Of a stretch of 64,000 bases of DNA, positions 34,194 through 43,694 are shown one piece after another. The notes under the pieces are model-generated. The model was not told the origin of the DNA and did not search any database. It saw nothing but the letters and a program-made list of their open reading frames with translations. Within the stretch, counting starts at the first letter, position 1, and every line of letters begins with the position of its first letter. Source of the DNA: Acinetobacter sp. NIPH 2699 (GTDB lineage: Bacteria > Pseudomonadota > Gammaproteobacteria > Pseudomonadales > Moraxellaceae); assembly GCF_022549355.1 (NCBI RefSeq), contig NZ_JAKZGL010000007.1:62001-126000 (forward strand). Reading direction: 5' to 3'. The position numbers were made by a program, and so were the translations under genes.

Positions 34194-35927
34194 CTAATAG
34201 CCACCAAGCAAAGAAATGAGCCCTAAAAGTAATAACAGTAACAGTGCAGAGACCATTTTCCAGAATAAAACAGGGTCCCGATCTACAAATGACTTACGTT
34301 GTGGGTGGATAAACTGAGGATTTGGATATTTTAAGTCATAAATAAATTCTGAAATCTCATGATAACGGTGCTCAGGATTGATGTTGACTGCCTTCTCCAA
34401 CGCATGATCGATCCAGATCGGAATATCTTTACGATGGTGAAATACAGAAAAATAATGCAATTTTCTAAAATCTTTCTTGGACTTACACTTGGCAATATTG
34501 GTTTGATAAGGCAAATCCCCTGTCAATAAATAATAAGCCAATACCGCAAGTGCATATTGATCTGAGCGAGTTGAAACCGTTTCAAATAAAAAATATTCAG
34601 GTGCCATGTACGCCAAAGTCCCCAGTGCGAAGTCATTCACCTCCCTTTTCATTTCACGAATGCCTGCGACCCGACATGCACCAAAATCAATAATTTTTGC
34701 TGTCCCGAAACGATCAAGCATAATATTTTCTGGACGTATATCTTGATGTAGCATCTCTAAACGATGCATTGCCTGTAAACCTTTGGCAACCTGTTCAATA
34801 ATTTGACGTACTTGATCCAGTGCAATAGGTTGCTGTTGATCAAGCATCCATTGTTTTAATGTTTGCCCATCAATATATTCCATCGTATGGTAAATATAAT
34901 GTCTTGGCCTTACTTGCGGGTAAGCCTTCAAAATATAAGGACTATGGATCCGTTTGGCGATCCACTCCTCCAATAAAAACTGTTCTGCCAAATATTGATC
35001 ATGCTGTATTTCAGATGCTGGTACTTTAATTACCAACAGTTGTTGTCGATCTATTTCATGCGCTAGATATAAAATACTACGATGACTTGAATGGATTTCA
35101 CGAATAATTTGATAGCCGTCAAATTGTGTTGGGATCGTTAACGATGGTACAGGAGCCAATTGAGCATATTCAGGTAAAATTTCATGCGCTTCAATTTGAG
35201 GCAGTTTTTGCACTTGAATAATCTGGATGGTCAGGTTATCTGTACTGCCCTGTTGATAAGCATATTCAACAATTTGCTGGGCAATTTGATCTAAACTCAT
35301 ATTTGTTTGAGTTAAAAACTGAATCAACTGCTCTTGCTGGCAGTATTCATACACGCCATCCGTCATCAAAATAAAAATATCATGCTCATAAAGTGCGTAG
35401 CTTTGATAATCAATATCAACTTTTTCATTGACACCTAACGCTCGGCTTAAATAGCTTTGCTGTGAGGATAACCAGATGCGATGATCTGTTGTCAATTGTT
35501 CTAACTGATTGGACTGTAGTCGATAGATACGACTATCCCCGATATGGAACAGATGAGCAACATGTCCTTTTAGAATGATTGCACTTAAAGTACACACATA
35601 GCCACGGTCTTTATCAAAGCGATATTGGCTTTGCTGGGTTTGTGCATATAACCAGCTATTGATTGCTGTGAGCACCCTTTCAACCGAAGTTTTGACCGTC
35701 CATGTTTCGGGGGTAGAAAAGTAGTCTGATAACAGACCTGTTACAGCCGTTTGACTGGCAATATGGCTGACATTACTGCTACTAATGCCGTCGGCTAATG
35801 CAAATGCCATTCCCTTATGCTGCAACATATAGTTTTGCGGTAAAGTCGCGGCATAGAAATCTTGATTGACATTTTTACGACCTGAGTGAGAATATTGCCC
35901 CAGTTCAACCTGTAATTGTTGTGTCAT
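34194..35927 (-). CDS. PP2C phosphatase-Ser/Thr kinase fusion with C-terminal membrane anchor
   Basis: 577 aa. N-terminal PP2C domain (~1-245) with metal-binding ALADGISSSN, HIGDSRIYRL, MTDGVYEY and STDNLTIQI. Protein kinase domain (~265-535) with the ATP-site Lys in LVIKVPA, catalytic loop HQDIRPENIML (HQD in place of HRD), IDFGACR and the APE equivalent YMAPEYF. A transmembrane helix (~552-573) ends the protein, so both activities face the cytoplasm at the membrane. Encoded 67 nt after nirC on the same strand. Kinase-phosphatase fusions next to nitrate/nitrite transport genes are known in Acinetobacter and Pseudomonas; the target is unknown. Confidence 0.85.
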   Translation of the reverse strand: MTQQLQVELGQYSHSGRKNVNQDFYAATLPQNYMLQHKGMAFALADGISSSNVSHIASQTAVTGLLSDYFSTPETWTVKTSVERVLTAINSWLYAQTQQSQYRFDKDRGYVCTLSAIILKGHVAHLFHIGDSRIYRLQSNQLEQLTTDHRIWLSSQQSYLSRALGVNEKVDIDYQSYALYEHDIFILMTDGVYEYCQQEQLIQFLTQTNMSLDQIAQQIVEYAYQQGSTDNLTIQIIQVQKLPQIEAHEILPEYAQLAPVPSLTIPTQFDGYQIIREIHSSHRSILYLAHEIDRQQLLVIKVPASEIQHDQYLAEQFLLEEWIAKRIHSPYILKAYPQVRPRHYIYHTMEYIDGQTLKQWMLDQQQPIALDQVRQIIEQVAKGLQAMHRLEMLHQDIRPENIMLDRFGTAKIIDFGACRVAGIREMKREVNDFALGTLAYMAPEYFLFETVSTRSDQYALAVLAYYLLTGDLPYQTNIAKCKSKKDFRKLHYFSVFHHRKDIPIWIDHALEKAVNINPEHRYHEISEFIYDLKYPNPQFIHPQRKSFVDRDPVLFWKMVSALLLLLLLGLISLLGGY

Positions 35928-35945
35928 TTTTATCTCAATAATTAG

Positions 35946-35969
35946 AGGGGATCATTCCCTGATTCCCCT
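35946..35969 (-). terminator. Weak hairpin between nirC and the kinase-phosphatase gene
   Basis: AGGGGA and TCCCCT pair around a 12-nt loop. No strong T-run follows on the minus strand, so it may only reduce read-through or stabilise the nirC 3' end. Confidence 0.3.
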
Positions 35970-35994
35970 ATGCAATTTAATACATGTAGATAAA

Positions 35995-36804
35995 TTAGAA
36001 AGTACGCTTTGGCGCTGTTTTAACATGCGTGGTATAGAGGGCAAGACCTGTCAATGCTAAACCACCCACTAAATTACCTAACGCAACTGGGATTTCATTC
36101 CACAAGAAATAATCCATAATTGAAAAATCACCACCCATCATCATTGCGAACGGGAATAAGAACATATTCACTACAGAATGCTCAAAACCCATGGCAAAGA
36201 ACAACATCACAGGCATCCACATCGCAATGAATTTACCACTCACCGACGTAGAGATCATGGCACCAATGACGCCTAGTGAAACCATCCAGTTACATAGCAT
36301 GCCGCGGATGAAAATCGTCATCCAGCCACCAAAACCATACTCTTTATAGCCAACGGTTCTACTTTCACCAATATGCGCAATCTTAGTTCCAATTTCATTT
36401 GGTTCAGTTGCAAAGCCATAGGTATAAACAGCAGCCATCAAAACAGCGACCGTCAACGCTCCAGCAAAATTCCCTAGAAATACCCATCCCCAATGTTTTA
36501 AAATTCTCGGAATAGTCACACCTGGACGTTTATCAATCCATGCTAATGGGGTTAAAACAAATACCCCCGTCAATAAGTCATATCCCAATAAATACAACAT
36601 ACAAAAACCAACAGGAAACAGTAATGCACCAATTAAAGGCACGCCTGTTTGGATTCCTATTGTCACTGCAAATACAGCAGCAATCGCTAAAATCGCACCA
36701 GCCATATAAGATCGAATAACGACATCCCGTGTTGCCATATGTAGTTTAGATTCACCAGCATCTACAACTTTAACTGCAAATTCAGATGGTGCGAGATATG
36801 ACAT
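35995..36804 (-). CDS. nirC: Formate/nitrite transporter family protein
   Basis: 269 aa from the ATG at 36804, preceded by GGGGAG at 6 nt; an ATG at 36840 sits in the T-run of the leader terminator and is unlikely. Six hydrophobic segments and FNT motifs: AGAILAIAAVFAVTIG, WVFLGNFAGALT, GMLCNWMVSLGV, and FFAMGFEHSVVNMFLFP with the central pore His. Context (nitrate reductase, Ntr promoter, nitrate-type attenuator) favours nitrite over formate. Family members are pentameric channels in the inner membrane. Confidence 0.88.
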   Translation of the reverse strand: MSYLAPSEFAVKVVDAGESKLHMATRDVVIRSYMAGAILAIAAVFAVTIGIQTGVPLIGALLFPVGFCMLYLLGYDLLTGVFVLTPLAWIDKRPGVTIPRILKHWGWVFLGNFAGALTVAVLMAAVYTYGFATEPNEIGTKIAHIGESRTVGYKEYGFGGWMTIFIRGMLCNWMVSLGVIGAMISTSVSGKFIAMWMPVMLFFAMGFEHSVVNMFLFPFAMMMGGDFSIMDYFLWNEIPVALGNLVGGLALTGLALYTTHVKTAPKRTF

Positions 36805-36840
36805 AAACTGCTCCCCTACTACTTCTTTAAAAATTCTCAT

Positions 36841-36933
36841 AAAAAAAGAGGCCTAAAGCGTATTCCAGCTTTAGGCCTCTTTGCCTATAGAACGTCAGTG
36901 ATCAATTGAAATAGGCGTCTTTGCCTGTGTCTA
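36841..36933 (-). promoter_or_regulatory. ANTAR (NasT/NasR-type) antitermination leader of nirC
   Basis: On the minus strand: stem-loop 1 (36926-36913) AGGC-AAAGAC-GCCT; stem-loop 2 (36887-36872) TAGGC-AAAGAG-GCCTA; then a terminator with 15-bp perfect arms (36882-36868 and 36859-36845) and a run of seven T. Both loops are hexaloops with A at position 1 and G at position 4, the defining ANTAR-binding features, and stem-loop 2 shares bases with the 5' arm of the terminator. Binding of a nitrate-responsive ANTAR protein would stabilise stem-loop 2 and allow read-through into nirC. Confidence 0.75.
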
Positions 36934-36943
36934 AGTATTGAAA

Positions 36944-36959
36944 AGCAAATGTCATGCCA
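36944..36959 (-). promoter_or_regulatory. Candidate sigma-54 promoter of nirC
   Basis: Minus strand TGGCATGACATTTGCTTT: GG (36958-36957), ten nucleotides, GC (36946-36945). Differs from TGGCACGN4TTGCW at one base. Predicted start near 36933, 7 nt before the first ANTAR stem-loop, the same arrangement as known Ntr-plus-nitrate-controlled nas operons. Confidence 0.65.
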
Positions 36960-37073
36960 TAAATAAAAGTGAAACTAAAAATAGGAGCTTAAGCAAAGTT
37001 TCATCTGCTTAAAATAGAAAATATCTAGATTTATACTTTTGAATTTGATATTCAACCAACAAAATAAGCAATA

Positions 37074-37103
37074 AAAAAAACGGAGCATTTGCTCCGTTTT
37101 TCT
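37074..37103 (-). terminator. Rho-independent terminator of the PAP2 gene
   Basis: ACGGAGCA and TGCTCCGT pair around TT with a T-run on the minus strand, 13 nt after the PAP2 stop. Confidence 0.85.
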
Positions 37104-37115
37104 CTCAAATAAAAC

Positions 37116-37691
37116 CTAATCAATGGCTTGAATCGAAATCGCTTTACGTAATCTGATCGCCAATTCTTTTAAACTATAGTTGACAAATACCACCAACATA
37201 AAGCCAATCAAGAAAGCACCTACGATATCAAAGGGGAAATGTACTCCAACATAAACCCGAGATAATCCAACCACCAAACTCAGCACTAAGCCAATACCAC
37301 CAATGAGCTTAAACCCAGCGATCAAATATGAGCATGCAATAATCACCATCGTCAACGTATGCTGACTCGGAAATGATGAACTCGCACCATGACCAATCAA
37401 TTTATGTCCAACCCCAAACTGAAATGGGCGTGGATGATGATAGAAAGCATCCACTAAATCACATAATAACAATGATATAAGCACGATAAACAATGTTTTG
37501 GAAAAAATTAAACTATAAGTTTTCCACTTAATAACCAATAAAAAAACCAATAAACTAATGAAAACAGTATTCAAATCATCGGCTAAAAAAATAACGATGT
37601 TATCAATCCATGTCGAATGTGTAGCCAGTGAGTTGATACTGTGAAATAAGGAGATATTCGCATCCTTGAAGATCATATTATTACTTTCCAT
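37116..37691 (-). CDS. PAP2-family membrane phosphatase
   Basis: 191 aa, several transmembrane helices. Phosphatase motifs: HHPRP (first), PSQHTLT (second, SQH where SGH is common) and SRVYVGVHFPFDIVGA (third, with the catalytic His). Probably dephosphorylates undecaprenyl diphosphate or another lipid phosphate at the periplasmic face. The start could be the ATG at 37676, which has GGAAAG upstream. Confidence 0.8.
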   Translation of the reverse strand: MESNNMIFKDANISLFHSINSLATHSTWIDNIVIFLADDLNTVFISLLVFLLVIKWKTYSLIFSKTLFIVLISLLLCDLVDAFYHHPRPFQFGVGHKLIGHGASSSFPSQHTLTMVIIACSYLIAGFKLIGGIGLVLSLVVGLSRVYVGVHFPFDIVGAFLIGFMLVVFVNYSLKELAIRLRKAISIQAID

Positions 37692-37993
37692 ATTGTGTAC
37701 ATCTAGGACGAATCAACTCATATTAGTTTAAACAAAGAAGATGAAAAAAATATGAAATCATCTTAATTGATTATTCACATTATTTCTAATATCAAAAGCT
37801 TAGCTTTTAAGTCTATGTTATTTTAATTCAATCTTGCCAATAAAAGATATTATCTATTTGCAAAAACCGAGAAGAATAACTCCAAACCTAAATGATCATC
37901 TGTTCGCCTAAATATATCACACATAAAGAAACTGATGATTTAGAGGGATGCTTTTATATTCCAACGCATACAAAAGCATCATAAGTAACTCAT
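37692..37993. other. Intergenic gap with weak hairpin after the CitMHS gene
   Basis: 302 nt, AT-rich. GATGCTTTT (37947-37950 and 37951-37955) pairs with AAAAGCATC (37972-37980), 14 nt after the minus-strand CitMHS stop. It may end that transcript although the T-run is poor. Nothing else supported. Confidence 0.35.
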
Positions 37994-39331
37994 TTAAATA
38001 TGATAAAGAGGAAAAACACCAAACACTAAAGCACTACCCATCAGTACGCAGCAAGTGATGAATGCCCATTTCAAGGTGAATTTTTGATGATCCCCCATTT
38101 CCACAGCAGCCAAACCGCATAGTAAATAGGTAGATGGAACTAATGGTGATAACAAGTGAATTGGCTGCCCGATGATAGATGCACGTGCAATTTCAACAGG
38201 TGAAATACCATAATGCGATGCAGCTTCAGCAAGAATTGGTAACACACCAAAATAGAATGCATCATTTGACATGAAAAATGTCAAAGGCATACTTAATAAC
38301 CCTGTAATCGGCGCTAAATAAGGTCCCATACTTGGTGGAATAACAGCAACAAAGCCTTTTGACATGGCATCTACCATGCCAGTACCAGACAAAATACCAG
38401 TAAAGATACCAGCAGCGAAAATAACACCAACCACGGCTAAAACACTATCAGCATGCATTGCAATTCGTTTTTTCTGCATATTTACACATGGATAGTTCAC
38501 AACTAAAGCGATACAGAAACCAAGCATGAATAAAATCGACATCGGTAAAAAGCCCATGACCAATGACGTCATCAATACCAAAGTCAAAATACCATTAAAC
38601 CAACGTAGATGTGGGCGCTGTGCATCTGGATCTTTTGAAATCGAAATATTATCTGCATGACTAATATCAACCAGCTCAATCACACCTAAACGCTTACGTT
38701 CATACAGACCATATAAATATGCCAAGAAGAATAACCAAGCAGCGGCTACAATCATTGATGGAATCATTGGAATAAATACTTCACTAGCATCAACCTGAAG
38801 CGCACTAGCCGCACGCGCTGTAGGACCACCCCAAGGTGTCAGATTCATTACACCACTACATAACAACATCAAGCAGGTCATGACGAGTGGATTCATTCCA
38901 ATACGCTTATAAAGCGGTAACATTGCTGCCACACAAATCATATACGTCGTTGAACCATCACCATCTAGCGAGACAAGTAAGGTTAAAAATACCGTTCCCA
39001 CCGTAATTTTTAACGGATCACCTTTTACTTTCTTCAAGATCCATCTTACCGAAGGGTCAAATAACCCGGTATCGATCATGAGTGCAAAATATAAGATTGC
39101 AAAAAGAAGCATGACGCCCGTTGGAGCAAGTTTCTTAATACCATCCAGCATGGTATTACCAAGTTCAGCCAGTTGAATATGACTTAAACTTTCAAAATAG
39201 AAACCTAACCCCCAAGCAATAATTGCAAATAAGAATGGGATTAAAATTAATGCAACTAATGCACTAAGACGTTTCGACATAATCAAGTACATAAAGCACA
39301 TGATCATGCTAATACCTAAAAAAGTAAGCAT
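37994..39331 (-). CDS. CitMHS-family citrate/divalent metal transporter
   Basis: 445 aa from the ATG at 39331 (AAGGA upstream; the TTG at 39340 only extends it by 3). About 12 hydrophobic helices; motifs LVSLDGDGSTTYMICVAAMLP, NLTPWGGPTARAASAL and FFMSNDAFYFGVLPIL are those of citrate-Mg:H+ symporters. Inner-membrane importer of metal-citrate or a similar carboxylate. Divergent from the aldehyde dehydrogenase gene across a 688-nt gap. Confidence 0.85.
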   Translation of the reverse strand: MLTFLGISMIMCFMYLIMSKRLSALVALILIPFLFAIIAWGLGFYFESLSHIQLAELGNTMLDGIKKLAPTGVMLLFAILYFALMIDTGLFDPSVRWILKKVKGDPLKITVGTVFLTLLVSLDGDGSTTYMICVAAMLPLYKRIGMNPLVMTCLMLLCSGVMNLTPWGGPTARAASALQVDASEVFIPMIPSMIVAAAWLFFLAYLYGLYERKRLGVIELVDISHADNISISKDPDAQRPHLRWFNGILTLVLMTSLVMGFLPMSILFMLGFCIALVVNYPCVNMQKKRIAMHADSVLAVVGVIFAAGIFTGILSGTGMVDAMSKGFVAVIPPSMGPYLAPITGLLSMPLTFFMSNDAFYFGVLPILAEAASHYGISPVEIARASIIGQPIHLLSPLVPSTYLLCGLAAVEMGDHQKFTLKWAFITCCVLMGSALVFGVFPLYHI

Positions 39332-40019
39332 TTTAAGCAATCCTTAGCATAGTAAATATTATAAATGGTTAATTCCTAACCCAGCGGAGATTCTATGCGA
39401 TTTAAAAACAAAGGCTTCATTTAATTTAATTATAGCAATTAGACACTCATTCACATGAAAAATAAAGCAAAACCAAAAATACATAAGACAATGATTTATA
39501 AATAAAAATTAAAACTTACCAATAAAATAAAATTCTTTTTATTTATAAAATAAAATATATAAATATTATATATTTTTAACATTAATGCTATATTTTAGTG
39601 CAAAAGATAATAAGATAGATGATATTTTATCCACCTAAACAATTTATCTAATATCATTAATTTATAAAACCACTAGAGTAATGACCATTATTCTGCAATC
39701 AAAGGTTAAAAATATTCATGTTTGAAAGATATTATTGAATCCCGTCTGGAAAGATACCCCTATATTTAAGTTTCAAAATAGATAGATGAACAACTCATTC
39801 AATTCAAGATAATTAAAACAATAATAAAATTACAATCTTCTTTATTTTCAAACATAATTCTTTAATTTTATTGGATAAAAGTACCCCATCATTTTTCTAC
39901 TTCTTATCACGCATAGATTGGGTAATAATGCATAATGACTTAAATGAGTTTTGATCAATCGATCAGTTCCTTAGGCTAAGATAAAAATCAATCTAACGAA
40001 AAGCATAGAAGGAGAAATA
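39332..40019. other. Long AT-rich intergenic region between CitMHS and calB
   Basis: 688 nt between divergent genes, with 39500-39600 almost purely A and T. No frame with protein-like composition, no RNA gene and no clear operator seen. It probably holds both promoters; CTTAAATGAG near 39938 and GATCAATCGATC near 39953 are the only structured bits. Confidence 0.4.
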
Positions 40020-41480
40020 ATGAATCATCCTCACTCACAGACATCTGGGCAATCCGCCGATGAAAATATGCAAGCTGTTTTTGCGAAACAATCTGCTGCT
40101 TTTAATGCACAGCCCTACCCTGATTTAGATACACGACGTAGCAAATTATTTAACCTCAAAAAACAAATTATTCGTTATCAAGATGCCATAGCAACCGCAA
40201 TCAATACTGACTTTAGCTCCCGCTCTCTCGATGAGTCCAAACTGCTCGATTTACTTGGTTCAGTATTAGAGGCAGAACATGCGATCCGCCACTTACGTAA
40301 GTGGATGCGACCAAGTAAACGTCGTACGGAGTTGCTTTTTTTATCCAATCGTTTACGTGTGCAATACCAACCTAAAGGGGTTGTTGGTGTTGTGGTACCT
40401 TGGAATTTTCCTGTTTATTTGGCACTCGGCCCTTTGGTTGCAGCCATTGCGGCAGGAAATCGCGTCATGATAAAACTTCCTGAGATCACCCCTGCGACCA
40501 ACGCCATGATCAGAAGAATGCTGGCTGAAGTATTTCATGAAGATGAAGTATGTGTCTTTGGAGAAGAAATCACCAATCCTGCGCTCTTCACATCGCTGCC
40601 TTTCAACCATATTGTATTTACGGGTTCGCCTGCGATTGGACGTGTGGTAATGCGTGCAGCAGCAGAAAATCTAACCCCAGTAACACTTGAGTTGGGAGGT
40701 AAATCCCCAGCACTGATTAGCCGTCATTATCCTTTAGCAGATGCGGCAAAACGAGTTTTACATGGTAAGGCAACAAACTGCGGTCAGATCTGTGTTGCCC
40801 CAGACTATGCACTGGTACCTAAAGAAAAAATTGATCAGTTCGTACAAGAATGTAAAACGAATTTCACCGCAATGTACGGCAATGACATTCGCAATAATGA
40901 AAACTATACCTCTATCGTTAATGATCGCCACCTGAAGCGCGTATTAGAAATACTTGATGATGCAAAAGCAAAAGGCGCTCAGATCATTGCATGTGGTGAA
41001 TATAATCCTGAACAAGATGCACGCCGTATGCCAGTGCATATCGTACTGAATTGCACAGCAGACATGCGCATTATGAAAGAAGAGCTATTTGGTCCTGTTT
41101 TACCTATAGTGGCTTATGATGCTTTAGATGAAGCGATTCATTATATTAAATCGGGTGAACGGCCATTAGCTTTATATTGTTTTACACATGACTCAAATGA
41201 ACGTGATCACATTTTAAAACAAACCCATTCAGGTGGCGTCACCATCAATGATTGGGGATGGCATGTGGTCAATCATGATGCTCCTTTTGGGGGAGTAGGC
41301 AACTCAGGTATGGGAACCTATCATGGTGAAGAAGGTTTCCGTGAGCTTTCACATGCAAAAACGGTATTTATTCGTCATCGCTTCTTCCCTACCCAATTAT
41401 TTTACCCACCTTATGGCACTTGGGTACAAAAGCTCGCTTTAAGTTTCTTCCTCAAAAAAGGTGATCCAAACATACAATAA
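40020..41480 (+). CDS. calB: Coniferyl aldehyde dehydrogenase
   Basis: 486 aa. AGAAGGAG precedes the ATG. ALDH motifs: VVPWNFPVYLALGPL, FTGSPAIGR (NAD binding), TLELGGKSPA with the general-base Glu, CGQICVAPDY with the nucleophile Cys, and EELFGPVLPI. The N-terminal ~60 residues and C-terminal FFPTQLFYPPYGT are typical of the coniferyl-aldehyde/long-chain aldehyde branch. Oxidises aromatic or fatty aldehydes to acids; the fatty option would fit the FadL genes downstream. Confidence 0.85.
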   Translation: MNHPHSQTSGQSADENMQAVFAKQSAAFNAQPYPDLDTRRSKLFNLKKQIIRYQDAIATAINTDFSSRSLDESKLLDLLGSVLEAEHAIRHLRKWMRPSKRRTELLFLSNRLRVQYQPKGVVGVVVPWNFPVYLALGPLVAAIAAGNRVMIKLPEITPATNAMIRRMLAEVFHEDEVCVFGEEITNPALFTSLPFNHIVFTGSPAIGRVVMRAAAENLTPVTLELGGKSPALISRHYPLADAAKRVLHGKATNCGQICVAPDYALVPKEKIDQFVQECKTNFTAMYGNDIRNNENYTSIVNDRHLKRVLEILDDAKAKGAQIIACGEYNPEQDARRMPVHIVLNCTADMRIMKEELFGPVLPIVAYDALDEAIHYIKSGERPLALYCFTHDSNERDHILKQTHSGGVTINDWGWHVVNHDAPFGGVGNSGMGTYHGEEGFRELSHAKTVFIRHRFFPTQLFYPPYGTWVQKLALSFFLKKGDPNIQ

Positions 41481-41488
41481 AACAATTT

Positions 41489-41530
41489 ATAAAAATGCAG
41501 CAGCTATCAACTGGATAGCTGCATTTTTAT
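41489..41530 (+). terminator. Rho-independent terminator of calB
   Basis: A long stem (41489-41508 with 41514-41530) with a 3-nt bulge, ending in a T-run, 9 nt after the stop. Confidence 0.8.
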
Positions 41531-41938
41531 AGCAACGGATTAAGTTTGGAATACAAATAACAGAAAATAATCTAAGTATTCTCGTAAATCTAAAAAACCA
41601 AGAACAAATTCCTATTTTTACAAAAAATCTTTGACCTTAAAAAAAATATTTTTCTTAAAAATGCAAAAAAACACTCCACTCAGACGAAAAAAATAAACTA
41701 TATTAATCATAATATTATCAATAAAAACACAGATGTATAGCATATATATCGATTACTTTTCATTCATTTTCATCTAAAAAATCGTACTGAATAGTTCATT
41801 TAGAACATTTACTCTTATTTTAATTATGGTATTTTTGTTACATGAAGTTATAGCCAATCAAATATAAATGACTTTATTGTCGTCATTTCATAGCTTCTCA
41901 ACACTTAAGAATCTTAAAAGTTCAAGGAAAGATTTAAA
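41531..41938. other. AT-rich upstream region of the first FadL gene
   Basis: 408 nt, strongly AT-rich, without a frame, hairpin or operator that I can support. Presumably contains the promoter of the downstream porin gene. Confidence 0.4.
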
Positions 41939-43471
41939 ATGAAATTAAAACACCTTAGCACTGCAATGATCTTAGCAACGTTACCTGCAACTGGAGTTTT
42001 TGCAGCGGCGTTAGACCGTTCAGGTCAGTCTATGTCTGCTTTTTTACAGCCAGGCAACTACTTTGAAGCTGGAATTTCAGTTTTGGACCCGACAGTAGAA
42101 GGACAAGAAGCTGGTGGAACTCCAACAACACGCAAAATTGATGATATGGCGGGAGATTATTTTTTCCCAAGCGCTGCCTTAAAACTTCAACTCACTGACA
42201 AGTTCTCATTTGGCTTACTCTACGATCAACCATTTGGTGCTGATGCAAAATATACGGGTGACAACGTATTCGTATCTGGTCCAAACGACGGTGTTTTGAG
42301 TCAAAGTGCCCTTAATAATTTAGCAACTAAATCTATTACGCAATTAGTCGGTGCTGCTGGTTCAGCATTTGGACCAGCACTTCAAGCGGTAACAGGTGTC
42401 ACTGGCGGGGATCCAGCAAATCCAACTCAACAAGAAATTTTGGGTGCGTTACAACAAGTTGCTCAGGGTGGTAATGCAACCGTCGCTGGCGGACTTCAGC
42501 AACTTCAACAAACTCAAGCTGCTTTAGAAGCGGCAAAAGGTTTTCTTGGTTCAAGTACCGGGAACAATAGCACTCAAGTAAAAGTTGATACTCAAAACCT
42601 TTCTATGGTCTTTGGATTTCAACCAAATCAGAACTTTAACTTTTATGCAGGTCCAGTGCTACAAACCGTTAAAGGTAATGTAAACCTCCGCGGTGAAGCG
42701 TACAGTGTTTATAATGGCTATGATGCTAGCATCAAAGAAACCACTGGTGTGGGTTGGTTAGCGGGCGCCGCATATCAAATTCCTGAGATTGCACTCAAAG
42801 CTTCGATCACCTATCGTTCAGAAATCGATCATGATGTAAAAATCAAAGAAGATATTTCATTATTAGGATTCCCGCAATTAGCAGGTGTTCTGGGTGGCTT
42901 AGGTGTTGATGGGTCACAACTTATTTCTGCTCTGAATGCTGATAAGAAAACCAAAATTACTACACCACAATCTGTCAACCTTGATTTTCAAACAGGGATC
43001 ATGGCCAATACCGTTGCCTTTGCCAATGTACGTTGGGTGAACTGGAAAGACTTTTCAATTCAACCTTACAAATTTGGTGAACTATCTAAAGCATTGGGTG
43101 GCGCTGGTTTAGTCGCAGGTAAACCAAATGGTTTCAATCTAGTAGAGTACTCTGAAGATCAATGGTCAGTAAACGCAGGTGTTGGTCGTAAACTCAGCGA
43201 ACAATGGGCAGGTAACGTTTCTGTAGGTTGGGATTCTGGCGCAGGTAATCCAATCACAACTTTAGGTCCAACTGATGGCTACTGGAATGTTGGTTTAGGT
43301 GTTCAATATAGCCCTACTCCAGCTACATTTATCGCTGGTGGCGTGAAGTACTTCTGGTTAGGCGATGCTAAAGCTCAAACTGGCGCTCAAGCAGGTACTA
43401 ATGAATACGTTGCTAAGTTTGAAGACAACAATGCGATCGCATACGGTTTAAAAATCGGTTACCGTTTCTAA
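41939..43471 (+). CDS. OmpP1/FadL-family outer-membrane protein with a long inserted loop
   Basis: 510 aa. Signal peptide to AALDRSGQS, the FadL mature N-terminus that plugs the barrel. C-terminal half strands (VNLDFQTGIM, VGWDSGAGNP, YWNVGLGVQYSPTPATFIAGGVKYFWLGDA) are nearly identical to the next gene. Residues ~118-215 form an extra Ala/Gln/Gly-rich segment (repeated LQQ, QQ) absent from the paralogue, probably an extracellular helical loop. Imports long-chain fatty acids or other hydrophobic compounds. Own terminator at 43487. Confidence 0.88.
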   Translation: MKLKHLSTAMILATLPATGVFAAALDRSGQSMSAFLQPGNYFEAGISVLDPTVEGQEAGGTPTTRKIDDMAGDYFFPSAALKLQLTDKFSFGLLYDQPFGADAKYTGDNVFVSGPNDGVLSQSALNNLATKSITQLVGAAGSAFGPALQAVTGVTGGDPANPTQQEILGALQQVAQGGNATVAGGLQQLQQTQAALEAAKGFLGSSTGNNSTQVKVDTQNLSMVFGFQPNQNFNFYAGPVLQTVKGNVNLRGEAYSVYNGYDASIKETTGVGWLAGAAYQIPEIALKASITYRSEIDHDVKIKEDISLLGFPQLAGVLGGLGVDGSQLISALNADKKTKITTPQSVNLDFQTGIMANTVAFANVRWVNWKDFSIQPYKFGELSKALGGAGLVAGKPNGFNLVEYSEDQWSVNAGVGRKLSEQWAGNVSVGWDSGAGNPITTLGPTDGYWNVGLGVQYSPTPATFIAGGVKYFWLGDAKAQTGAQAGTNEYVAKFEDNNAIAYGLKIGYRF

Positions 43472-43486
43472 TCTATATCAACAAAG

Positions 43487-43514
43487 AAAGACCGTCACAT
43501 GACGGTCTTTTTTT
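43487..43514 (+). terminator. Rho-independent terminator of the first FadL gene
   Basis: AAAGACCGTC and GACGGTCTTT around ACAT, followed by T residues. Confidence 0.9.
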
Positions 43515-43694
43515 GCACAAAATTTACCAATAAATAAGAAGTTTAGAGTGATTAATCTATAAATCTATATGACTCAACACCTTTCCATGACTTTAGCAGT
43601 TCATTTATTGACATTTGTAAAATATTTAGGCTTCTCAAATTTATGTTACTTTCCGCAGCATTCTTGTTACACCCTGATATGAGAGAAAATATCA

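Noticed and set aside
39500..39640. Very AT-rich stretch considered as a replication or partition site
   Set aside because: No iterons, DnaA boxes or partition genes; it looks like an ordinary divergent promoter region.
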